Assembly (NCBI RefSeq): GCF_020511155.1
Contig: NZ_CP041216.1
Location: 434,001 to 498,000, forward strand
Length of the DNA stretch: 64,000 bases
From: Shewanella glacialimarina
GTDB lineage: Bacteria; Pseudomonadota; Gammaproteobacteria; Enterobacterales; Shewanellaceae
Reading direction: 5' to 3'
Shown: in pieces, positions 17,703 through 27,239 of the stretch
How positions within the stretch are numbered: position 1 is the stretch's first letter
Layout of the letters: every line of letters starts with the position of its first letter
Notes under the pieces: generated by a model
What the model was told of the DNA's origin: nothing
Databases searched by the model: none
Seen by the model: only the letters and a program-made list of their open reading frames with translations
Translations under genes and position numbers: made by a program

Positions 17703-19322
17703 ATGACATTGAAAACAAAAATAATCTTGTTTGCTACCCTACTGTTTGTGTCTAACCTAGGGATTGCCCTGGGCGGTTTACATGCATTATCAGACTCTAG
17801 TCACAGTGATAATATTGCCCGTATTAATCAATTAATGAAAAGCACTGCCAATATTGTGGCTCAATTTGAGCAATTTCAACTATCAGGTGAACTCAGCGAA
17901 ACGCAAGCTAAGGCATTAGCCATCCAAGTGCTGCGTGAGAACAAATATCACGACTCTGAATATGTTTATGTGGTTGATAATAATATGGACTTTGTTGCCA
18001 CACCGCATGATCCGCAATTGCATGGAACTAGCTTTAATGACTTTGTTGATGCCAGCGGTAAAAGCATTGGTCAAATGGTACAACAACTCGTGGGCAACCA
18101 AACCAGCAAGATTTTGACCTATGAATGGACGTCAGAGCGAGAAGGTGAAGTCGTTGCATTAACCTCTGTTGTGCAACAGTCAGAGGTATGGCATTGGTAT
18201 GTGGGCACTGGTATCAGCTATGCTGAAGCGGACGCAAGATACTGGTCTGTCGCCAGTGGCTTGTTAACTTTTGCCGTTGTTGTGGCAATTATTTTATCGC
18301 TTAGTTTAGCTCGATTTGGCTTTAAGTTACGTCACTCGCTAGGGGCAGAAATTGAGCAAGTACATCAATTTGTGTTAAGCGTATCGCGGGGTAATTTACG
18401 CCAGCACCAGGCATTTTCTGCAGCTCAGGGGGACAGTGTGGTTGGTGCAATGAATTATATGCAAGTAGGCTTGCAGGGAGTGGTTAGAGGAATAAAAAGC
18501 GTTACCGACACCCTTCATCAGCAGGCCGACGGCTCAGCTAAACGCTCTAATGAGCTAGATCAACTGACGCGTGCAATGCATGATGAAACGCAAATGGTAG
18601 CGTCTGCGATTACTGAACTAACCGCATCGTCTGCCAATGTTGTTGAACATGCTAAACAGGCCGCACAGTCGGTTAATGCCGCAGAGCAGCAAGGTATTAA
18701 TGCCCATAGACTTACCCAAGAATCAGCTAAAACGATTTCGCTATTAGAAAACCAGATTGAAAGCGCGGGTAAAAACATTCAAGTGTTAGACGATGAAGTG
18801 AATAACATCGCCAGTGTATTATTAGTGATTCAAGGCATTGCTGAGCAAACCAATTTATTAGCATTAAATGCCGCCATTGAAGCGGCGAGAGCTGGCGAGC
18901 AAGGGCGCGGGTTTGCCGTGGTAGCAGATGAGGTTAGGCAGTTAGCACAACGCACTCAAACCAGTACTGAACAGATTAAGCAAATGATTGATAAGCTGCA
19001 AAAGGCGACCCAAGACGCCAAGGCTTCTGTGGTAGAAAGTATTGCGACCAGTGAAGAGACAGTCACAAAATCAACACGGGTTACCGACGAGCTTAAAAAC
19101 ATTGCCCAGTCATTATCTGATATTGCCCATATGAGCCAGCAAATATCTCAAGCGGCTACCGAGCAGTTAGCTGCCGGCGAAGACTCTGCCCAGCGTATTG
19201 TGGTGATTGCAGACATGGCTTCTAAAACTAATACGGTTTCTGAACAGGCTCATAGTGTCAGTGAAGATGTCAAACAGCTCACCTACAGTTTAGAGGCTGA
19301 GATTGAGAAATTCGAAATATAA
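17703..19322 (+). CDS. Methyl-accepting chemotaxis protein with a Cache-type sensor
   Basis: A 539-residue inner-membrane chemoreceptor. One membrane helix lies at about 7-27 and a second at about 183-203. Between them is a periplasmic single-Cache-type domain ([24 protein letters not shown] and [10 protein letters not shown] are its signature strands). A HAMP-like linker leads to the signalling coiled coil, whose hairpin tip [29 protein letters not shown] is fully conserved. No CheR-binding pentapeptide is seen at the C-terminus (it ends IEKFEI). The ligand is unknown; such Cache receptors often sense small organic acids. No chemotaxis genes are adjacent. Confidence 0.92.
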   Translation: MTLKTKIILFATLLFVSNLGIALGGLHALSDSSHSDNIARINQLMKSTANIVAQFEQFQLSGELSETQAKALAIQVLRENKYHDSEYVYVVDNNMDFVATPHDPQLHGTSFNDFVDASGKSIGQMVQQLVGNQTSKILTYEWTSEREGEVVALTSVVQQSEVWHWYVGTGISYAEADARYWSVASGLLTFAVVVAIILSLSLARFGFKLRHSLGAEIEQVHQFVLSVSRGNLRQHQAFSAAQGDSVVGAMNYMQVGLQGVVRGIKSVTDTLHQQADGSAKRSNELDQLTRAMHDETQMVASAITELTASSANVVEHAKQAAQSVNAAEQQGINAHRLTQESAKTISLLENQIESAGKNIQVLDDEVNNIASVLLVIQGIAEQTNLLALNAAIEAARAGEQGRGFAVVADEVRQLAQRTQTSTEQIKQMIDKLQKATQDAKASVVESIATSEETVTKSTRVTDELKNIAQSLSDIAHMSQQISQAATEQLAAGEDSAQRIVVIADMASKTNTVSEQAHSVSEDVKQLTYSLEAEIEKFEI

Positions 19323-19338
19323 ACAATTATCTATGTGA

Positions 19339-19368
19339 GAAAAAGGCCGCTGATTAGCGGCCTTTTTA
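19339..19368 (+). terminator. Terminator after the chemoreceptor gene
   Basis: GGCCGCT/AGCGGCC stem with GATT loop, flanked by A5 and T5 runs, 17 bases after the stop codon. Confidence 0.9.
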
Positions 19369-19505
19369 TTTGTGTCCATTGTAAAAGTGACTCACAGTAA
19401 AGTACTCAATTTATGGTGACTCTTTAGTTGAGTTAATCGACTTGCTTATAACGAATTATTAACATTTAATGGGAGCTGATTTTAATATTCTGATAGGGAC
19501 GAAAC

Positions 19506-21164
19506 ATGAAAAGATTGGCAATAGGTTTGATTGTATTATGTTGTACGCCAAGTTGGGCGGAAACCGCACTAATTCATAATATTCAAGGCTACAGCGTTAA
19601 TAAAGGCAAATTACAAACATTTTCAGCAGTTAAGTTTACTGACGATAAAATCGAGCGAGTTTATATAGATAAACCTGATTTAGCGCTTGAAAAAGGCGTG
19701 ACCATTATTGATGGCAAAGGTAAAACATTATTGCCGGGTTTAATTGATGCCCATGGTCATGTGCTGGGTTATGGTCAAAGTCTTCAGCGGGTTGACTTAG
19801 TGGCGACCCAAAGTGAACTTGATGCCATTAGCCGTGCACAATCTTTTGTAAATCAAATGCCTTTACAGGGTTGGTTACTCGGCAGAGGCTGGAACCAAGA
19901 GCTATGGGACAGTAAAAAATTTCCCACAAAAACTAGCTTGGATAAAGTCTTTGCCGATACTCCAGTCGCATTTGGTCGAGTAGATGGTCATGCATTGTGG
20001 GTTAATAGTAAAACTCTCCAGCTCGCCGGTATTACCGCAGCCACTAAATCACCAGAAGGTGGTGAAATTATTCTAGATAGCGAAGGCCAACCTACGGGCG
20101 TGTTAATCGATAACGCGATGAACCTGGTATATGAGGTTATTCCTGGCATGACAGCGGTGCAGCTTGAGTCGACTTTAGTCACGGCAATGGAGTCGCTAGC
20201 CTCTTACGGGTTAACCAGTGTGCACGATGCCGGTGTGAGTATTGATAATATTAACGCCTATCAAGCATTGGCCAAAGCTAATGCTATGCCTATTCGTATT
20301 AACGCCATGCTGTCGGTGGAAGATCCCCAGTATGCTACTTATCTTGCCAAAGGGCCGTTCAAAACCGCTGACGATATGTTCAAAATGGATAGCGTTAAAA
20401 TATCGGCAGACGGAGCTTTGGGCAGTCGCGGTGCCTCTTTATTGGCAGATTATAGTGATCAACATGGCCATAAAGGCTTAATGCTGTATTCCAATGACAA
20501 GTTAGCTGAGTTAATTCTAGAGTCGATGACAGCAGGGTTTCAGGTTAACACCCATGCCATTGGCGATAACGCCAATAAAGTAGTGCTAGATAACTATCAA
20601 ACCGCGATAGCAAAAACCAAATCGCCCACCTTAAGGCACAGAGTTGAGCACGCACAAATACTAGAGGTGAGTGATATTAATCGTTTTGCCGAATTAGGAG
20701 TAATAGCGTCTATTCAAGCAACCCATGCCACTAGTGATAAGAATATGGCTGAAAATCGTTTAGGTAAAGCACGCTTAGTCGGAGCTTATGCATGGCGCAA
20801 GTTATTGAATGCTAATGCCCGTATTGCTAACGGCTCTGATTTTCCGGTGGAATCACCTAACCCTTACTTTGGTTTACATGCTTCGGTAACCCGTCAAGAC
20901 CGAGATAATCAACCTTTAGACGGTTGGCTCTCGGCAGAAAAGCTTACCCGTATAGAAGCGCTTGATAGTTTCACATTATCGGCTGCTTACGCTGGTCATC
21001 AAGAAACCATAATAGGCTCAATTGAAGTGGGTAAAAAAGCTGATTTCATTTTAGTCAGTGATGACTACTTTGCGGTTAAGCCTGAAGATATTTGGCGCAG
21101 TAAAGTGATAAGTACCTGGGTTAATGGCCGTTTAGTGTATCAAAATAGTCAATTTGATATGTGA
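19506..21164 (+). CDS. Exported YtcJ-like amidohydrolase
   Basis: A 552-residue metal-dependent hydrolase of the amidohydro_3 group with an N-terminal signal (MKRLAIGLIVLCCTPSWA). Metal-binding motifs are GLIDAHGHVLG (HxH), NTHAIGDNAN, RHRVEHAQ and NGSDFPVE (final Asp), in the expected order; ADGALGSRGA lies between them. The pattern is that of a TIM-barrel N-acyl or cyclic-amide hydrolase, but the substrate cannot be told. GACGAAAC precedes the ATG as a weak ribosome binding site, and a bidirectional hairpin follows. Confidence 0.87.
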   Translation: MKRLAIGLIVLCCTPSWAETALIHNIQGYSVNKGKLQTFSAVKFTDDKIERVYIDKPDLALEKGVTIIDGKGKTLLPGLIDAHGHVLGYGQSLQRVDLVATQSELDAISRAQSFVNQMPLQGWLLGRGWNQELWDSKKFPTKTSLDKVFADTPVAFGRVDGHALWVNSKTLQLAGITAATKSPEGGEIILDSEGQPTGVLIDNAMNLVYEVIPGMTAVQLESTLVTAMESLASYGLTSVHDAGVSIDNINAYQALAKANAMPIRINAMLSVEDPQYATYLAKGPFKTADDMFKMDSVKISADGALGSRGASLLADYSDQHGHKGLMLYSNDKLAELILESMTAGFQVNTHAIGDNANKVVLDNYQTAIAKTKSPTLRHRVEHAQILEVSDINRFAELGVIASIQATHATSDKNMAENRLGKARLVGAYAWRKLLNANARIANGSDFPVESPNPYFGLHASVTRQDRDNQPLDGWLSAEKLTRIEALDSFTLSAAYAGHQETIIGSIEVGKKADFILVSDDYFAVKPEDIWRSKVISTWVNGRLVYQNSQFDM

Positions 21165-21193
21165 TGCACAAGTTCAAATAGCCGTCATAATTA

Positions 21194-21228
21194 CCAATAA
21201 AAAAGCCTCATAAAGAGGCTTTTATTGG
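21194..21228. terminator. Bidirectional terminator between the amidohydrolase and ubiK genes
   Basis: CCAATAAAA/TTTTATTGG outer arms enclose an AGCCTC/GAGGCT stem. It lies between convergent genes. Confidence 0.88.
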
Positions 21229-21254
21229 TGTTTATAATGCATTGAGTTGAGATA

Positions 21255-21503
21255 TCACTCAGCTAAGCGTTTTTCTAGCTCAGTGACTTGGGCTTGTAAA
21301 GCTTCTAACTTTTCACGGGTTTTTAATAGCACATGTTGTTGTACTTCAAATTCTTCGCGCGACACCACATCTAATTTCATCAGTTGGTTCTGTAACACCT
21401 GTTTACTGCGCTCTTCAAACTCTGCTGCAAATTGCTTAACACCGCTGGGTAAGTTTTCGCTGAGCTGTTTGGCCACTTCTTCTATTTTCTTTGGATTAAT
21501 CAT
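21255..21503 (-). CDS. ubiK: Ubiquinone biosynthesis accessory factor UbiK
   Basis: An 82-residue protein starting MINPKKIEEVAKQLSENLP, matching the UbiK (YqiC, BMFP) family. The minus-strand ATG at 21503 is chosen over the longer frame to 21593, because GGAAGG lies six bases upstream. The N-terminal half is an amphipathic helix that can contact membrane; the C-terminal half (VLLKTREKLEALQAQVTELEKRLAE) is the coiled coil that forms the trimer. UbiK works with UbiJ in the cytoplasmic ubiquinone-synthesis complex. Confidence 0.9.
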   Translation of the reverse strand: MINPKKIEEVAKQLSENLPSGVKQFAAEFEERSKQVLQNQLMKLDVVSREEFEVQQHVLLKTREKLEALQAQVTELEKRLAE

Positions 21504-21645
21504 GATTTGCCTTCCTACGCCAATATTGCAGCCATTGTAGCTTAGGCAGATGCTAGCAGCAAAATATGACGTCAAAATTGTTAACTCTACCAAGTTACCA
21601 TCTGCTATGATCCGCCTTCGTGTTTAATAGTGGGAAAGTTATTTA

Positions 21646-23658
21646 ATGAAACTCAATCCAGGACAGAATGAAGCAGTACATTATGTCTCAGGCCCTTGTC
21701 TGGTCTTAGCGGGCGCTGGCAGTGGTAAAACGCGAGTTATCATTAATAAAATAGCTTACCTAGTCGAAAAGTGTGGCTATAAGGCGCGTAATATCGCTGC
21801 GGTAACCTTTACCAATAAAGCCGCTCGTGAGATGAAAGAACGTGTGGCTCAGTCTATGGGCCGTAAAGAAGCGCGTGGATTATGGATTTCCACTTTCCAC
21901 ACTTTAGGGCTAGAAATCATTAAGCGTGAACACAAAGTGTTAGGCTTAAAAGCGGGCTTTTCACTATTTGATGATCAAGACACATTTGCACTATTAAAAG
22001 AGCTAACCCAAGACGAGTTAGATGAAGATAAAGATTTAATTAAATCTCTGGCGTCAGCCATTTCTAATTGGAAGGGTGGGTTGGTTATTCCACAGCAAGC
22101 GCGCAAGCTAGCTAAAGATGAGCAAGGGCAGTTATTTGCCATGTTGTATCAGCGCTATGCGCAGCACATGAAAGCGTATAATGCATTAGACTTTGATGAT
22201 TTAATTCTTATTCCTACATTATTACTGCGTATGAATGAAGAAGTGCGCACCCGTTGGCAAACTCGCATTCAATACTTGCTGGTGGATGAGTATCAAGACA
22301 CCAATACCAGCCAATATGAGTTAGTAAAGTTGTTGGTGGGAGAGCGTTCAAGATTTACCGTTGTGGGCGATGACGATCAATCTATTTACTCATGGCGCGG
22401 GGCTAAACCGCAAAATTTAGTCCTATTAGGCACTGATTTCCCTAGGCTTAAATTGATTAAACTGGAACAAAACTACCGCTCTAGCCAGCGTATTTTACGT
22501 GCGGCTAATATCTTGATTGCTAATAACCCCCATGTTTATGAAAAGGCTCTATTCAGTGAATTAGCCTATGGCGAACCATTGAGGGTATTGATTGCAGCGA
22601 ACGAAGAACAAGAAGCTGAGCGAGTGATTGCGGAAATTATTCGGCATAAGTTTGTTGGCCGTACCCAATTTGGCCAATACGCCATTTTATACCGTGGCAA
22701 CCATCAATCGCGCTTACTTGAGCGGGCGTTGATGACCAACCGTATTCCTTACAAGCTCAGTGGTGGTACGTCGTTTTTTTCCCGCGCTGAAATTAAAGAC
22801 ATTATGGCTTACCTGCGTTTAGTGGTTAATCCCGATGATGATAATGCATTTCTGCGGGTAGTGAATTTACCTAAGCGTGGTATTGGTCCAGCAACCTTAG
22901 AACGCTTAGGCAACTTTGCCAATCAAAAACATATTTCAATGTTTGAAGCTATTTTTGATGCGGGCTTAAACCATGAACTGGCACCAGCTGCGATAAAATC
23001 TTTATATCAGTTTGGCCAGTTTATTGTTGATACCGCAGAGATAGCCAAGCGGGGCGAATCTGTCGATGCGATTAAAAAGTTAATCCGCAGTATTAACTAT
23101 GAAGATTACCTGTACGAGACCAGTACAAGCGCCAAAGCAGCTGAAATGCGGATGAAGAATATTTCAGAGCTTTATCGCTGGGTGACCGAAATGCTTGAGG
23201 GTGATGAGTTAGATGAGCCGATGACTTTACCCGAAGTGGTAACGCGACTCACTTTACGCGACATGATGGAGCGTAATAGTGAAGATGAAGGCGGCGATCA
23301 AGTACAGTTAATGACATTGCATGCTTCAAAAGGATTGGAGTTCCCATTTGTGTTTATGGTGGGCGTAGAAGAGCGTATTTTACCTCACCAATCTAGCATT
23401 GATGAAGATAATGTTGATGAAGAGCGGCGCTTAGCTTATGTTGGTATTACGCGGGCGCAGCGTGAGCTGTGGTTTGTTATTTGTCGCGAACGTCGTCAGT
23501 TTGGTGAGACTATGCGCTGTGAGCCCAGTCGTTTTTTGATGGAACTGCCACAGGATGATTTAATCTGGGAAAATCGCAAACCACAACAAACAGAACAGCA
23601 AAGAGTAGAGTCGGGTAAAAGCAACATTGCCAATCTAAGGGATATGTTTAAAAAGTAA
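21646..23658 (+). CDS. rep: ATP-dependent DNA helicase Rep
   Basis: A 670-residue SF1A helicase with 3'-5' polarity that clears proteins ahead of replication forks. Motif Q is at the start (LNPGQNEAV), Walker A is [11 protein letters not shown], motif Ia [13 protein letters not shown], Walker B VDEYQDTN, motif [15 protein letters not shown], motif [10 protein letters not shown], motif [13 protein letters not shown] and motif [13 protein letters not shown]. All are intact. Length matches E. coli Rep (673), and the protein starts MKLNPGQ. Divergent from ubiK, 142 bases away. Confidence 0.95.
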   Translation: MKLNPGQNEAVHYVSGPCLVLAGAGSGKTRVIINKIAYLVEKCGYKARNIAAVTFTNKAAREMKERVAQSMGRKEARGLWISTFHTLGLEIIKREHKVLGLKAGFSLFDDQDTFALLKELTQDELDEDKDLIKSLASAISNWKGGLVIPQQARKLAKDEQGQLFAMLYQRYAQHMKAYNALDFDDLILIPTLLLRMNEEVRTRWQTRIQYLLVDEYQDTNTSQYELVKLLVGERSRFTVVGDDDQSIYSWRGAKPQNLVLLGTDFPRLKLIKLEQNYRSSQRILRAANILIANNPHVYEKALFSELAYGEPLRVLIAANEEQEAERVIAEIIRHKFVGRTQFGQYAILYRGNHQSRLLERALMTNRIPYKLSGGTSFFSRAEIKDIMAYLRLVVNPDDDNAFLRVVNLPKRGIGPATLERLGNFANQKHISMFEAIFDAGLNHELAPAAIKSLYQFGQFIVDTAEIAKRGESVDAIKKLIRSINYEDYLYETSTSAKAAEMRMKNISELYRWVTEMLEGDELDEPMTLPEVVTRLTLRDMMERNSEDEGGDQVQLMTLHASKGLEFPFVFMVGVEERILPHQSSIDEDNVDEERRLAYVGITRAQRELWFVICRERRQFGETMRCEPSRFLMELPQDDLIWENRKPQQTEQQRVESGKSNIANLRDMFKK

Positions 23659-23757
23659 TACGCCTGGGTGAGGTTTAAAAGGTGATGTTTAAAGTGTGTG
23701 CTGCCTGAGTTAAAGGGCGAAGGCGATTGTTAAATGAGTAAGCAAGGCTAAAATTAA

Positions 23758-26352
23758 TCAGTGTGCGAGCTTTAACGCTCGTCCTTGACCTATACGGTAG
23801 CCCAATTCTAAAAATTGTTGGCGTTGTTGTAAGGTATCAACACCTGTAGCCACAATCTTTAAATCTAATGCATCAGCCGATAAGCGGTACGCCTTAACTA
23901 ATTTCAATTGGTTTTCATTGAGTAAATGTTTGCTGATTTCGTTATCTAACATCAAAGTTGATATCGGCAAAAAGCTCAAGCTACTGAGTGAGCTATAACC
24001 CGTCCCAAAGTGATCAACGCCAATATTTCCCCCAAGTTGCTTAATAATATCAAATGCGTTGAGATGATTTTCAGTGTCTTTAACGAGGGACTTTTCATTG
24101 AAAAAAAGCGTTAATTTAGATAAATCTATTTCGCTACTTTTGACAGTTTTTTTCAAATTTCGCAGCGCGTATTTGTGCTTTACATGCTGGCTTGAAATAG
24201 GCATATATAGTTGTATGTCTTTACCAAATTGTTGCTTCAGTTGAGGATAATCTTGGTTTAATCGTTTGAAGATATAATCATCCAGGACGAGTTCGAGTTG
24301 TGAGCTATTGGCAAGCTGCAGTAATTTAGCATGGTCCCATTTTCCATGTTTATCATGGTGCCAGTGTGTTTTGGGCTCAATCGCCAGCACGGTTGTTTGA
24401 TCAATGTCGTATATTGGATGGTAATCTATTTTAATTTGTTGTTGATTGATAGCCTGCTTTAACTGTTGGTCTAAATCATATTGCTGTTCAGACTGATAGC
24501 TTAGTTTACTGTCGAAAATGATATAGCAGCCTTTACCATTTGATTTAGCTTTATACATGGCTTTGTCAGCATCACGTAATATGGACTCGCTGGTTTCTAA
24601 TTGTCTGGTGTTGCTGAACGCAATCCCGATACTGGCTCCCGAAACAAAGTCTTGATTGGCTAACAAATATGGCTGACTGATTTGATGCAAAATCCGTTCA
24701 CTTACCTCTACCGCATCTTGAGTACCATGAATGGTATCAAGTAATACCACGAACTCATCTCCACCCATTCTGGCTAAGGTATCATTTTCACGAATACAAT
24801 TGTTTAATCGCTTTGCGGTTTCAATTAAAAACCGATCACCTTCAAGATGACCAAAAGTATCATTTATTACTTTAAAGCGGTCTAAATCGATGAACAGTAA
24901 CGCAAACTGATCTAATCCATGGCGCCTAACATGTTTCAATGCTTGTGATAATCGCTCCATAAGATAATTGCGGTTAGGCAGACCGGTTAAATTATCATGC
25001 TGGGCATCGTGAACAAGCTGCGCTTCAATTTTACGGCGCTGATTAACTTCTTCCTGTAGATTGATATTCATTTGTGCCAGGGCTTGGGTTCGCGTAGTCA
25101 CTTTTTCTTCGAGCAATTCATGGCTGCGCTTTAATGAATCAACCGCATCTTTGCGTTCAATCGCATTAGCAATATGTTGTGAAACGAAAGTCAGCAGTTC
25201 AAGATCTCTGATTTGATAATTTTGTTTTGTATCTAAACTGTAAATGGTTAGCGCACCGACAACTTCGCCCTTAATCACTAATGGTATGCCTATCCATTGA
25301 TGCATCATTTCAGTTCTATTCAGTGCCGGTGATTGGGCATAAATGTCACCATGCTTAATCAAGGTTTTAATATCATCACCACTGAGTAGCCTTGGCTGCT
25401 TGTGTTGCAAAATATATTCGGTTAAACCATCTTGCATTGGGCGGCTGGCTGGATGTTCACTGTCCATTTCCGATACATAAAATGGAAATGACAAAGTATT
25501 ATTTTTATCAATGAAAGAGATAAAACAATTTTGTGCGGGTAAAAGTTGGCTAATAATTTGATGAATACGATTATAAAAATCATGCTCAGCAACATTGGAA
25601 GCAGATAAGTCAGCTATTTCGAATAATGACTTTTGTAAGTTTTCTGCTTTTACTCGCTCTTTTACTTCTGATTTAAGGCTGTTATACGCTTGGCTTAATT
25701 CTCTAGTACGCTCTTGAATCGCTAATTCAAGTTGCTCGTTATGTCGCAGACGCTCCATCACACCAGAAATATGATGACTAATAAAGCCCATTAATTCGAG
25801 TTCAAGTTCACCGTAATTAATTTGGTCATTGTAACTTTGAACAACCAGTACGCCACTAACCATATCTTGGCTTTTAATGGGCACGCCAAGCCATTGGTGG
25901 CATGGCGAACCTAAGCCTTCAATTTCACCTTGGGCAATAAGTTGATCAAAACCTGCGCCGTCACACAGTAAAGGTTGACCTTTTCGAAGCACATAGCCCG
26001 TTATGCCGCGCTTTAAAATTGCAGAGATTTCTTCATCAGGGAATAACTCAGTTGGATGTGGGTCTTTTTCATCGGCAAAAAAAGGTAAACTCATCATGCC
26101 TGTTTTAGGATTTTGGGATGCTATGAAAAAGTTGTCAGCAGGAATTAAGCGTTGTAAATGTTGATGAACTCCAATATAGAAATCATCTAAAGATGCCGCT
26201 TTAGTTGCAATATTAGAGATGCCTAATAAAGCATTTTGAATGATTTCCGCCCGTTTATATTTAGCGGCCAAACGCTTTAAGCGCATGACACGGCGTTGAA
26301 GTGATTCAACGTCATTGGTTAGCTTTGGATAATTAACTTCCTTATCTATCAT
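23758..26352 (-). CDS. GAF-GAF-GGDEF-degenerate EAL signalling protein
   Basis: An 864-residue cytoplasmic protein with no membrane segment. Two GAF-like sensor domains lie at about 45-200 and 245-400, each preceded or followed by coiled coil (about 200-245 and 400-450). The GGDEF domain at about 450-610 is complete: GGDEF at 530-534 and an RxxD inhibitory site (R521-D524) five residues before it, so it is a probable diguanylate cyclase with product feedback. The EAL domain (about 625-864) is eroded: EAL reads EPK (659-661), DDFG reads DHFG and the final QGY region is altered, so it is probably not an active phosphodiesterase. The two GAF domains look like an internal duplication. The gene is on its own. 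Confidence 0.88.
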   Translation of the reverse strand: MIDKEVNYPKLTNDVESLQRRVMRLKRLAAKYKRAEIIQNALLGISNIATKAASLDDFYIGVHQHLQRLIPADNFFIASQNPKTGMMSLPFFADEKDPHPTELFPDEEISAILKRGITGYVLRKGQPLLCDGAGFDQLIAQGEIEGLGSPCHQWLGVPIKSQDMVSGVLVVQSYNDQINYGELELELMGFISHHISGVMERLRHNEQLELAIQERTRELSQAYNSLKSEVKERVKAENLQKSLFEIADLSASNVAEHDFYNRIHQIISQLLPAQNCFISFIDKNNTLSFPFYVSEMDSEHPASRPMQDGLTEYILQHKQPRLLSGDDIKTLIKHGDIYAQSPALNRTEMMHQWIGIPLVIKGEVVGALTIYSLDTKQNYQIRDLELLTFVSQHIANAIERKDAVDSLKRSHELLEEKVTTRTQALAQMNINLQEEVNQRRKIEAQLVHDAQHDNLTGLPNRNYLMERLSQALKHVRRHGLDQFALLFIDLDRFKVINDTFGHLEGDRFLIETAKRLNNCIRENDTLARMGGDEFVVLLDTIHGTQDAVEVSERILHQISQPYLLANQDFVSGASIGIAFSNTRQLETSESILRDADKAMYKAKSNGKGCYIIFDSKLSYQSEQQYDLDQQLKQAINQQQIKIDYHPIYDIDQTTVLAIEPKTHWHHDKHGKWDHAKLLQLANSSQLELVLDDYIFKRLNQDYPQLKQQFGKDIQLYMPISSQHVKHKYALRNLKKTVKSSEIDLSKLTLFFNEKSLVKDTENHLNAFDIIKQLGGNIGVDHFGTGYSSLSSLSFLPISTLMLDNEISKHLLNENQLKLVKAYRLSADALDLKIVATGVDTLQQRQQFLELGYRIGQGRALKLAH

Positions 26353-26520
26353 TAGCAGTTGCTTTATCCCATTAAATATAAAAAGAAATCAGTTACTTCA
26401 ACACATATAATTAGCATAGTTTGATACGTGATCCAAGTAATATTCTGCTGCGTATAATGATGACAATTACGGCAGATTAGTCAAAAGTTAATCAGTCAGT
26501 TAAAAAAAGTAAATCAGGGC

Positions 26521-26549
26521 TAGACGTAGAGGCAATTTATCCTTAGTAT
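26521..26549 (+). promoter_or_regulatory. Candidate promoter of the tRNA operon
   Basis: TAGACG (26521-26526), a 17-base spacer and TAGTAT (26544-26549), then a GC-rich GCGTCGC discriminator as expected for a stringently controlled tRNA promoter. Both hexamers match consensus only 4/6. A separate TATAAT at 26453-26458 lacks a good -35. Confidence 0.35.
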
Positions 26550-26570
26550 ATGCGTCGCTAACCAAGGAGA

Positions 26571-26647
26571 GCGCCCATAGCTCAGCTGGATAGAGCGTAC
26601 CCCTCCGGAGGGTAAGGCCGAAGGTTCGAATCCTTCTGGGCGCACCA
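26571..26647 (+). tRNA. tRNA-Arg (anticodon CCG)
   Basis: A 77-base cloverleaf with encoded CCA. Acceptor arms GCGCCCA/TGGGCGC pair perfectly; the anticodon stem TACCC/GGGTA holds loop CTCCGGA with anticodon CCG; the T arm GAAGG-TTCGAAT-CCTTC is canonical. First gene of a four-tRNA cluster. Confidence 0.97.
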
Positions 26648-26695
26648 TCCGGTAGTATGTTTTGTCGGATTTGGTTAGTAAGATTGAAAGTCAGT

Positions 26696-26772
26696 GGTGA
26701 TTGTAGCTCAGTTGGTAGAGTCCCGGATTGTGATTCCGGTTGTCGTGGGTTCGAACCCCATCAGTCACCCCA
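26696..26772 (+). tRNA. tRNA-His (anticodon GTG)
   Basis: A 77-base cloverleaf including the extra 5' G (-1) that is diagnostic of tRNA-His and encoded CCA. Acceptor GTGATTG/CAGTCAC has one G-U pair. Anticodon loop ATTGTGA carries GTG. Second gene of the cluster. Confidence 0.97.
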
Positions 26773-26798
26773 TTCAATTTATTGTTTTATGTATATTT

Positions 26799-26875
26799 CG
26801 GTGATTAGCGCAGCCCGGTAGCGCATCTCGTTTGGGACGAGAGGGTCAGAGGTTCGAATCCTCTATCACCGACCA
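26799..26875 (+). tRNA. tRNA-Pro (anticodon TGG), copy 1
   Basis: A 77-base cloverleaf with encoded CCA. Acceptor CGGTGAT/ATCACCG, anticodon loop TTTGGGA with anticodon TGG, T arm AGAGG-TTCGAAT-CCTCT. The second copy at 26949 is identical in sequence. Confidence 0.97.
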
Positions 26876-26948
26876 AATTACCGCTTTCTTATAGCGAATT
26901 TAGCCTCAAAGTTAAATAAATATCAGACTTGTTTTCAAGTAAAAATCT

Positions 26949-27025
26949 CGGTGATTAGCGCAGCCCGGTAGCGCATCTCGTTTGGGACGAGAGGGTCAGA
27001 GGTTCGAATCCTCTATCACCGACCA
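26949..27025 (+). tRNA. tRNA-Pro (anticodon TGG), copy 2
   Basis: Base-for-base the same as the tRNA-Pro at 26799, separated from it by 73 bases of unrelated AT-rich spacer. Last gene of the cluster; a strong terminator follows. Confidence 0.97.
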
Positions 27026-27030
27026 CATAA

Positions 27031-27064
27031 AGCAAAAAGCCACTCTTATGAGTGGCTTTTTGCT
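27031..27064 (+). terminator. Terminator of the tRNA operon
   Basis: AGCAAAAAGCCACTC/GAGTGGCTTTTTGCT: 15-bp perfect arms with a TTAT loop, five bases after the last CCA. Confidence 0.92.
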
Positions 27065-27109
27065 ATCTGAAATAAAATCTCTTCAATAAGATTAAATGAT
27101 TAACCTACT

Positions 27110-27184
27110 TTAACTGATTGTGATTTAACTGATTGTGATTTAACCGGCAGTTGCTTAACTGATAGTTGCTTAACTGAGTGTGAC
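27110..27184. repeat. Five tandem 15-bp repeats
   Basis: Units start at 27110, 27125, 27140, 27155 and 27170, each beginning TTAAC. Units 1 and 2 are identical (TTAACTGATTGTGAT); units 3-5 are diverged at their 3' parts (AGTTGC or GTGTGAC). The array sits between the tRNA terminator and the rimO terminator, in a non-coding gap. Confidence 0.85.
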
Positions 27185-27190
27185 GACTGT

Positions 27191-27216
27191 AAAAATGCCA
27201 GCGATTAAGCTGGCAT
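27191..27216 (-). terminator. Terminator after rimO
   Basis: On the minus strand ATGCCAGC/GCTGGCAT arms with a six-base loop end in TTTTT, 24 bases after the rimO stop. Confidence 0.85.
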
Positions 27217-27239
27217 AGTTATCATTGATTAATGACCGA

